Positions 57,090 through 64,000 of a stretch of DNA of 64,000 bases are shown one piece after another. This DNA is from Leucogyrophana mollusca (Eukaryota > Basidiomycota > Agaricomycetes > Boletales), in the NCBI GenBank assembly GCA_021014945.1, contig MU266420.1:34707-98706 (forward strand), in the 5' to 3' direction. Position 1 is the stretch's first letter; the number at the start of each line of letters is the position of its first letter. The position numbers and the translations under genes were made by a program. The notes under the pieces are model-generated. The model saw only the letters and a program-made list of their open reading frames with translations, did not search any database and was not told where the DNA came from.

Positions 57090-58165
57090 CCGATTTTCAG
57101 GTCGGCGCTTATCGATATGATGGCACGTTTCTTTGAAGAAAAGAAGATAGCAGGCTCCTTGAGTATTTTGCGGTGCTCAAGAAGTTATTAGGGTAGGATC
57201 CAGGGACCACGATATCGTCCATGGTTCTCTTCGGGGGCTGTGGTTGGCTTCCGTTAGGCGCTCTGCTCGATCGAACTGTCAATAGGGTTTGAACACCTAG
57301 GAACGATTTTCCGCTGGTCATTTCTGGTTACGAATACTTAAAGCGAGTGATTTTGGGTCATAAGACACTTTAGCGGCTGTGCAAGTACAGCACAAACATG
57401 TATGAAATTTACAACTTACCTTTCTGCTGGTAAAAAGGCCTGAGCACGGGATCCCGTGCTTTGTCGGGGTTGGCACGTTAGCGATCGATTTTCCAGAAGT
57501 GGTTCACAAGTAGATCGAAGAAAGGCTGTGAGTGGGGTGAAAGGTATGACGGATGAGTACCGTGACGTCTCGAAAGTATATTTGTCGGTTTCGAGGAGAC
57601 CTAGTTACGTAGCTCTGCAAGCCCAGTCAGTAGGCTCGATGAAGGCGGTGATGCCACGAACGATCAGAACCAATTTCTATGTCGGCGCTTATCGATATGG
57701 ACAGCGTGCTGCTTTAAAGAGAAGCAGGGAGCAGCCCCTCGACGGCGCTTAACTATCTTGCGGTGCTCGCGAAGCTGTTAGGGTAGGGCTCAGGAATCAC
57801 GATATCGTCGGTGATTATCTTCGGGGATTGTGGTCTGCTTCTTTGGTTGCGTGCTCGAGAACCCGCAATATTGTTTGAGCACTTATGAACGGTCTTCCGC
57901 TAGCCATGACTGGCTACGCATACTTATCGCTAGGGGGTCATAAGATGCACTCTGGCGGCTGTACTCGCACAGCAAAGGTTTTATGAAATTTTTGGCTTAC
58001 CGTTCCATTGGTAAAAGTGCCAGACCATGGATTTGTGCTTTTTGTCGGTGTTAGCCCCTCCGCGATTGATGTCCCAAGAATCGTTCGCGGTTAAATACTG
58101 TGTGTGGACTGAGAGGGATTGAGGTGTGATTGTCATGACAGACCTCGAAATGACGTGAATACGCC
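57090..58165. repeat. Diverged tandem direct duplication, unit about 580 bp
   Basis: Copy 1 runs from about 57090 to 57590 and copy 2 from about 57670 to 58165. Anchors: gtcggcgcttatcgatatg at 57101 and 57681; cggtgctc at 57171 and 57761; ttagggtagg; acgatatcgtc; gggtcataaga; cggctgt(g/a)c; tgaaattt; cttacc; gctttgtcggggttggca versus gctttttgtcggtgttagc. Several indels shift the offset between 565 and 590. Short frames within (for example about 70 codons on the minus strand of copy 1) are not conserved between copies, so the unit is probably non-coding or a decayed gene. Confidence 0.85.
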
Positions 58166-59267
58166 CGCAAGTTTGCAAGCAATGAGCACCCACCGGACGC
58201 CAATTATTGAACACCTTGGTGGTCGTGGTGCGGGCCACTTTCTCGCAGGCGGAGGCATAATCAGCCTCGAGGTATTAGCCATATGAAGCCCCACCATGAC
58301 GGCATAGGGTACCGCCATAGGATGGAACAGATATGGGAAACTTTGCACCTCTCTAGACACACTTGCTGTCGGAGCCCCGCCACAGTAGGGAAGTAGCTGC
58401 TTAGACGCGCGCACCAAGGGCGTATTTAAGGTTCTCGTCCTCAGAGAATCTGACGTCGACACTCAGTGGAAGAGCGGGGAATATGAAGTCGCAGGACCGG
58501 GGGCCTCTCTTCCGAACTGGAAAGCCATCTCGCATGCTGTAACAGGGACACCAACGCTCTGCATGCTAGTAAGAAACACATGGAATAGCCATTCATGATC
58601 ATGTCGTCTGGATTATGATGGAAAGAGCCCACGACGACGTTCTTCGAATATCACGGTGTTCATTTGAAGGCGACCAAGTTTATTGCTTTGGCTCGGACCA
58701 GATGTCGGTCCCGCGAAAAACCTGGAGCGATTCTGACGCGACCTTCATTCTGAAGCTCTGCGGACGGTACCCTTTGCAACGATCTCAGATATTGAATGTG
58801 CAAGAACAAGCAGGCGGGAGAAGCAAAGCCAACTGTTTGGCCGCGACTCTTACGCAGGAACGGTGTCGTAAGCCTGCTGACATATACCGTGGCTAACATT
58901 TTGTTATGCTCAGCAGCGACTCTTCTGCCAGATCATGTCACGGGCTGTTGACCACGAATCGATTTTCAGCTTTCAGCGGTGAGACCACTGCGGCACTGCC
59001 AACGGGTCCGCTCCAGTGTCTCAAGCGTCAAGTTCAGTGCGGAAGCACTCAATCTAGGCTGCCACCAAGAAACACCGATCCAGGCCCCAGAATGGCGCAT
59101 TCCCCGCTAGCCTCTCGGAGTGTTCGTTATGGCACGGTCTGCTTCCATTCAACTTCTAACTTACGGAACCGAAAATTTTCAAGATCTTGGGCCAACTCAG
59201 CATGCCCTCGTAGACGTCGAATTCTTTGCCTGGATTAGCGACTCAGTGGTATACCCACCATTGCCCA
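58166..59267. other. Intergenic and upstream region of the multicopper oxidase
   Basis: 1.1 kb. Plus-strand frames of 80-110 codons at 58615-59238 lack features and splice continuation. An open frame reads into the oxidase from about 59226 without an ATG and is taken as 5' leader. Confidence 0.45.
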
Positions 59268-61702
59268 ATGTCCACCCGGGACATAGGTATACAGTACACT
59301 GCTCTGTCAGAAGACCATTTAAGCTCTCAGCCGCCCAAGTCCGGGACCAGGTGGAGAGCTCCTAGACCCTTTCGCAGGGCGGTACCGCTAGCCCTGGGTG
59401 CTCTCGCTCTCGCTATTATCCTTTCGGGCCTTGTCGCTTCTGGGTACTATTGGGGCAGAGCCACGAGCCCTGCACTATACCCCGCCTCGTGCTCTGGCTG
59501 TACCAATGGCTTCGATTACAATACTTTCTATGGCATCCCCACCAATCTATCTGTCATTCCTCCCGAGGCTCTCGTCAATCATACGGAGCTAGACCTCAAG
59601 ACAGGTTTTACACCCTCTGCTACACCACAGACGCGAGAATACACGTTCAACATCACTCAGGCATTGTCGGCTCCCGATGGTTTCCAGAAGCCCATGATCG
59701 TCATTAACAACCAGTTCCCTGGTATGTCTTTTTCCTCAAAGTAGAAAACGTACTTATCGTGTTCTCGCAGGGCCGTTGATAGAAGCCAATTCGGGAGATA
59801 CTATACGAGTCCATGTGAACAATCTCATGGCAAATTGGAGCACAACCCTCCACTGGCACGGTATTGATCAGAAGAACACGACCTGGATGGTAAGTGGCTC
59901 TTGCCAGTCGCCCCGGTGAGGACGCGTGGGACTCACGGTGCTCGGCACAGGATGGAGTCGCCGCTGTATCCCAATGTGGCATTCCTCCGGGTGATAACTT
60001 CACGTACGAGTTCACCGTCTCGGACCAGCGAGGAACGTTCTGGTACCACTCTCACTTATCCGTCCAATATACGGACGGTTTATTTGGCCCTATCGTTATC
60101 CACGACCCATCAGAAATGGTCGAGGAAGTCGACGAGGAGAGGATTATCTTCATGGGTGACTGGTACCACACTTACGGCAGTGTGCTAGTCGCCAGTTATC
60201 TCAACCCGACGTCCACGTGGATGAACGGTGAATCTGGAGTCGAGGCGCTCGCAGATAATCTCTTGATCAACGGCCGCAACATCTACAACTGTTCGGTCAT
60301 ATCCACTACATTTCCCCCTAACCACGACGGCCAACCTTCCCCCAAGTGCGATGAGAGTCAAGGCAGACGGTACACCACCACAGTCGAGAAGGGCAAGGCA
60401 TACCGCTTGCGCCTCATCAACCACAGCACATTCTTCTCCTTCTGGTTCAGTATCGACAATCACACTGTGGAGATCGTAGAGATTGACGGCGTGGAAGTCA
60501 AGCCTATTCCTTTCCGTGGCGTTAATGTCAACATCGGTCAGCGATACAGTGTTATCGTTCGAACTAACCAGACAGCGGGGAATTACTACATGCGAGCCTC
60601 ATTCCCGACCACCTGCTTCCTGCCATTCGTTCCATACAACAGCAGCGGCCTCGACAGTACCAATTATCAGGTTATGGGCGTTTTGAACTACGACGGGACG
60701 GATCCAAGCGCTCCCCCAATCGGTTCACCTGGGAACACTTCAAACCCATTTGGCGCAGAAGATAATCCCTACAACTACCTCGTTTATGAAGGTTGCAACG
60801 ACATGCCGTTTAACATGCCTGTTCCACTACGCGCAAAACCAGCTTACGATGTGAGCTCGGGATTGAATATGCACTATCTAGAATACGAGTTCCGACAGTC
60901 TCAGAATGACAACCGTATATTCGTCAATCAGACCTCGTGGGCCCCGCTCGAAAACAACGCAACACTGTGGAAGACGATCGGCCAGAACTTCACCGGGCCT
61001 GGGGGCGGGTATAACCACTGGGGCTATAGCTTGGATCAACAGGTGCTATTGGTGCGCGATGCTGGCAGAAATGAGGGCGTGCAGGTGGTGATCAACAGTC
61101 TCGACGGTATGGAGCACCCGTGGCACTTGCATGGTCATGAATTCCAGGCGAGTTACTTTGCCGTAGTATCCTTGACGACCTGACCAGTTCACTCGCAGAT
61201 TGTGGGATGGGGTAAGGGTATGTATGGGCAAGGACAACCGACATCGTGGAACCTTGACAACCCGATGAGACGAGATACCGTCAGTGTCCCGGCCCTGTCC
61301 CACATTGTACTGAGGTTTTTGGCCGATAATCCGGGGATGTGGGCACTTCATTGTCACGTAGGTCCTAAAAGACTGAGCCCTACTTCGATCTTCTTATCTG
61401 TGCACCACTAGGTTGCCTGGCATATGGAAGGGGGGATGTTTGTCCAGGTCCTTGAGCGACCGTATGACCTTATGGACATGCTAAAGACTAAGCTGAACCC
61501 GCGGGTGAAAGCGAAAAGTATGCGGTTCTGCTACAAAAGCGGCGATCAAGCGTTCGGGACAGAGGCGCAGTGGGAGCCTGAAGACCTTGAGCCTTCTGCC
61601 ACTGCCGGGGTTCGGAGGACCTTGGACTCTGCTCCTTTTAGAACGGGCGTCGAAAGCGACCGTAGTACGGTCAGTGCTGCACCCGCTGCGACCCTGAGAT
61701 GA
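59268..61702 (+). CDS. Membrane-anchored multicopper oxidase (laccase-like)
   Basis: Exons 59268-59721, 59771-59889, 59951-61147, 61199-61357 and 61412-61702; 739 aa. Oxidises phenols or metal ions while reducing O2 to water. A basic cytoplasmic head (about 1-45) and one hydrophobic segment ([20 protein letters not shown], about 50-70) predict a type II anchor with the catalytic part outside. Copper motifs are complete: [24 protein letters not shown] and [12 protein letters not shown]. The residue ten after the type 1 Cys is Met, as in low-potential enzymes. Many N-x-S/T sites. The third intron has a GC donor (CAG|GCGAGT); splicing there restores [13 protein letters not shown]. Secreted laccases lack such an anchor and Fet3 has its anchor at the C terminus, so this is a different arrangement. 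Substrate unknown. Confidence 0.9.
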
Positions 61703-62327
61703 GTCGAATCACTTGCTGGTTTCTGCCTAGTTTCACATTCCTTTGTAGTCCAACCTTTTACCCTCTTTGCTCTCTATTGTACTAGACATACTTTGTTGCA
61801 TACAGTTCGCAATGTACAAGTACACGGCCAACTGTAAGATATATATTCTATATATTTGGTGGAAATTGAGGTGTCCGGCTTCGATGATGCAGGACGACAC
61901 GCGAGGACGAGGACACACGCGCGACGGTGGTTGGGCTGAGCCGTGCGTTAGCTCGGACTGGAACGCACGCAAGATCAAGCCGCTGAGAGGGCGGGATCTT
62001 GCTTGCGATTTTGAACGTCGCACGTGTGACTGACACAAAAACACTATGCTGGTGGAAACACAGGCTCCTCCCCACCGCTGCGGAGAGGGAGAGCGGGCGA
62101 TCTGTGAAAGGCGAGGACAAAGTAGAGACTTAACGATTTGGTTGTTGTTGGAACCACGTGTCAATTGTACCCGCCCAAACTTTATCCCTTTCTCCCTCTC
62201 CACAGCGGCTGGAAGAAAACGTTTATCAACAAACGCCCGCCACCACAACGACCCCAGCGGGCATTGAAATATACCAACCCACACGTTAGGGTTACAATTT
62301 TTATCTGATATTCTCCCCGCGTCGGAT
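61703..62327. other. Intergenic, nothing recognised
   Basis: 625 bp between the oxidase and the DUF6589 gene. Short frames on both strands are not supported. One TTAGGG occurs at 62287 and is not part of an array. Confidence 0.5.
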
Positions 62328-63680
62328 ATGGACTTCTCTCGCGATCGGCGGCTGGATGCGATACTCGAAACCTTTCAGAATGATTTCAGTCTGTCTCAGC
62401 TTATTGTTACTGTTCTTTCCGAGCCACGGTATGGGAGCCATCCAACCGTCCGCGATCTTCTTGCAAATACAGATGGTATTGTTCATGCATTCTCTTTGCA
62501 CAAGTCCTCACACAGTAAGCTGCTCGATTGGGCGAGTGATGCGGTCAAGGAAGAATGTGCGGGAGAAATACGCGAGCTGGTGAAAGTCGAAAGCGGTTGG
62601 CATTTCAGTGCTCTCCATGCCAAATCCGAGCAGATCGAGAACTTCCGCATTGAAGAAATGGCGCTGAAGATCGAGGCGGACGCTCCGAGACTGTGGGCCT
62701 TACTCGATGTCCTCTTGAGTGCGAGAATGACAAAGAAAGCTCAAGTCAAAAGCGGTGGGGATGTTGTCATGAGTGGCGGAGTGCCTGAGGAGTGGGAGTC
62801 CGAAGATTCAGAGTATTGGGCACAGGTAGACGACCTCGAGGGTATCATAGACGGGATCACTGGCAACCAGGTATCCAGAGCCGCAAAGTTGGATTTCCGT
62901 CGACAAGCGTTGATAACATTGGTATGCGCTCATTCTCGTGAGATGTCCAATGAGTCCTGAGTGTAATTTGTTCAGCGAAAGGTAGTCATTGTGTCGATAC
63001 TGAAGAAAAGCACGAACCAGAAAGCTAACTCACTATCGGGTATGCTTGGCCTCTTCCTCCACTCGACACATGCTCCCGAGAAGGTGATCGAGACTATGGC
63101 GCAAATCGGGCTTTCGATCTCGGTGGACGCAATTCACGACGCAATCCACTCGCTGTCGGCGCAGTCCGGTCGAGCGCTTCAGTGCCTCGGCCAATCGCTC
63201 CTAGCTGCGTATGCGTATGATAACTTTGATATCAACTTGAAAAGTACAGTACCCACCGCGCAGAAGTCAGTCGACACACTCAAACACCTCACTTCCGGCC
63301 TACTGTTCCCGCTTCAGCATGGTGTTACGCTTGATGATTTAAAATGCTCATACGAGCTCTGGAAAAAGTCGCGCATCAACCCTTATGCGGAATCCTGTAC
63401 GGCCAAGACATGGAAAGACCTACTTGCAATACATCAGGAAAGCCACCACCCGTCTAACCTGTCCCGACGCGACCGCTTTAATTCGTGGAAATTTCTGCAA
63501 GACCTGTGCCATCACGGACCAGCGTATTTCGCGCAATTCAAGTCGCAGATACGGGATCCAGATGTTATCGATCAGATCCCAGTCGTAAAGACTCCTGTTG
63601 TGGCAGCTTCCGCAATGGATGTCAATAACTCGACAGTTGCAGGCAATATACAAGCAATCGAGAAGCTAATGGCCCAAGGA
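62328..63680 (+). pseudogene. DUF6589 protein gene, interrupted by an LTR retrotransposon
   Basis: Exons 62328-62921 and 62976-63680 (54-nt intron, phase 0). About 433 codons match the N-terminal part of DUF6589 proteins, a large family of unknown function in Agaricomycetes. Hallmarks seen: SLSGMLGLFLHSTHAP, SLLAAYAYDNFDINLK, TLKHLTSGLLFPLQHGVT and DLKCSYELWKKS. The frame then enters the LTR at 63681 and stops after 11 element-derived codons at 63716. Family members are usually much longer, so the C-terminal half has been displaced to beyond the window. Upstream coding sequence is free of stops and splices cleanly, so the insertion looks recent. Confidence 0.8.
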
Positions 63681-63893
63681 TGTAAGGGCTGTGCCCTTAC
63701 TTATTTATTTATTTAATTACTCACATGAAAACCACTTAGATTAGTATAAATAGATGATCTCTTATCTTAGATCAGCAGACACATCCTTGTACCCTTTCAC
63801 ACTCGAGAATACCAACTAGGTTATATTCTGTTGAGTGACTTAAGGACTAGGAGGTCTACAACAGTATCTAACAGTACTATAAACAACCTTACA
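63681..63893 (+). repeat. 5' long terminal repeat, 213 bp
   Basis: Begins TGTAAGG and ends CCTTACA, a perfect 7-bp inverted terminal pair with TG...CA ends. The first 20 bp also fold back on themselves (gtaagggc-tgt-gcccttac). A TATA-like motif (tataaatag) lies near 63747. The partner LTR is outside the window. The flanking 5 bp AA/GGA (63676-63680) would be the target-site duplication. Confidence 0.8.
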
Positions 63894-63924
63894 CTTTTTT
63901 GAATACCCAAAAAAGTTGGATTCA

Positions 63925-64000
63925 ATGGCTACTAACATAGTAACCGCTCGAGTAACCACTCGAAGCCAACAGGGCGCCCCAGAAGCGCCCGAAGGCAATT
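63925..64000 (+). CDS. Gag-like polyprotein start, 3' partial
   Basis: First ATG after the LTR opens a frame that runs off the window (25 codons, MATNIVTARVTTRSQQ...). Thr/Ala/Pro-rich N terminus is like retrotransposon Gag starts in mushrooms. Nothing diagnostic is visible yet. Confidence 0.6.
   Translation, partial: MATNIVTARVTTRSQQGAPEAPEGN

Larger units (their letters stand above)
63681..64000 (+). mobile_element. LTR retrotransposon, 5' end
   Basis: An LTR (63681-63893), a short leader and the start of a gag-like frame (63925 onward) lie inside the DUF6589 gene. The element continues past the window end, so superfamily (Ty3 or Ty1) cannot be decided. The internal part after the LTR (ctttttt then gaatacc) does not show an obvious tRNA primer-binding site. 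Confidence 0.8.

Noticed and set aside
57981..58238. 85-codon minus-strand frame in repeat copy 2 that ends at a good GT donor
   Set aside because: The frame is broken in copy 1 and no downstream exon continues it without a stop.
62287..62292. TTAGGG telomere-type hexamer
   Set aside because: Single copy; no array, so chance.

Overview
The window is nuclear DNA of a filamentous fungus, almost certainly a mushroom-forming basidiomycete (Agaricomycetes). Genes are dense and split by many introns of 47-70 nt with GT(A/G)NG donors and short acceptors. The gene set (fungal 7TM rhodopsin-like protein, DUF4045-gelsolin, GH17 glucanase, DUF6589 protein, Helitron and LTR elements) fits this group. 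No search could be run. Every multi-exon model was built by hand from splice sites, reading phase and protein motifs, and in each model the exon phases close without a stop.

Layout. 1-9853: a Helitron whose Rep-helicase frame runs off the left edge, followed by three accessory genes that look like Helitron cargo. 10.8-19.2 kb: a small secreted GPI-type protein, a 7TM protein and a 1366-aa DUF4045-gelsolin actin-binding protein. 20.0-21.5 kb: a secreted GH17 beta-glucanase. 21.9-28.6 kb: two genome-maintenance genes head to head, NSE4 (SMC5/6 complex) and an HLTF/RAD5-like SNF2-RING ATPase with a PARP-type zinc finger and HIRAN domain. 28.9-35.6 kb: a small heat-shock protein with a heat-shock element upstream, an F-box protein, ribosomal protein uS7 (RPS5) and a possible AF4-like nuclear protein. 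35.6-39.1 kb is gene-poor. 39.1-42.4 kb: a TEN1-like OB-fold protein and a basic serine/proline-rich protein. 42.9-46.3 kb: COG5 of the Golgi tethering complex. 47.9-50.1 kb: a CipC/DUF3759-like protein with a very long Gly-Met tail. 50.4-56 kb: three tandem short-chain dehydrogenases with the same exon plan plus a decayed fourth copy. 56.3-56.6 kb: a 71-aa SMP-like protein. 57.1-58.2 kb: a diverged tandem duplication of about 580 bp. 59.3-61.7 kb: a membrane-anchored multicopper oxidase. 62.3-64.0 kb: a DUF6589 gene cut by an LTR retrotransposon whose 5' LTR and gag start close the window.

The middle is mostly housekeeping (DNA repair, telomere, Golgi transport, translation, proteostasis). 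Both ends and the 50-59 kb part are accessory and shaped by transposition and tandem duplication. The most distinctive points are the SDR array, in which an 8-nt microexon carries the catalytic lysine in every intact copy; the 31-exon HLTF-like gene with 9-, 15- and 16-nt microexons and an acidic insert inside the helicase core; its 238-bp shared promoter region with NSE4; two GC-AG introns; and the Helitron cargo block.
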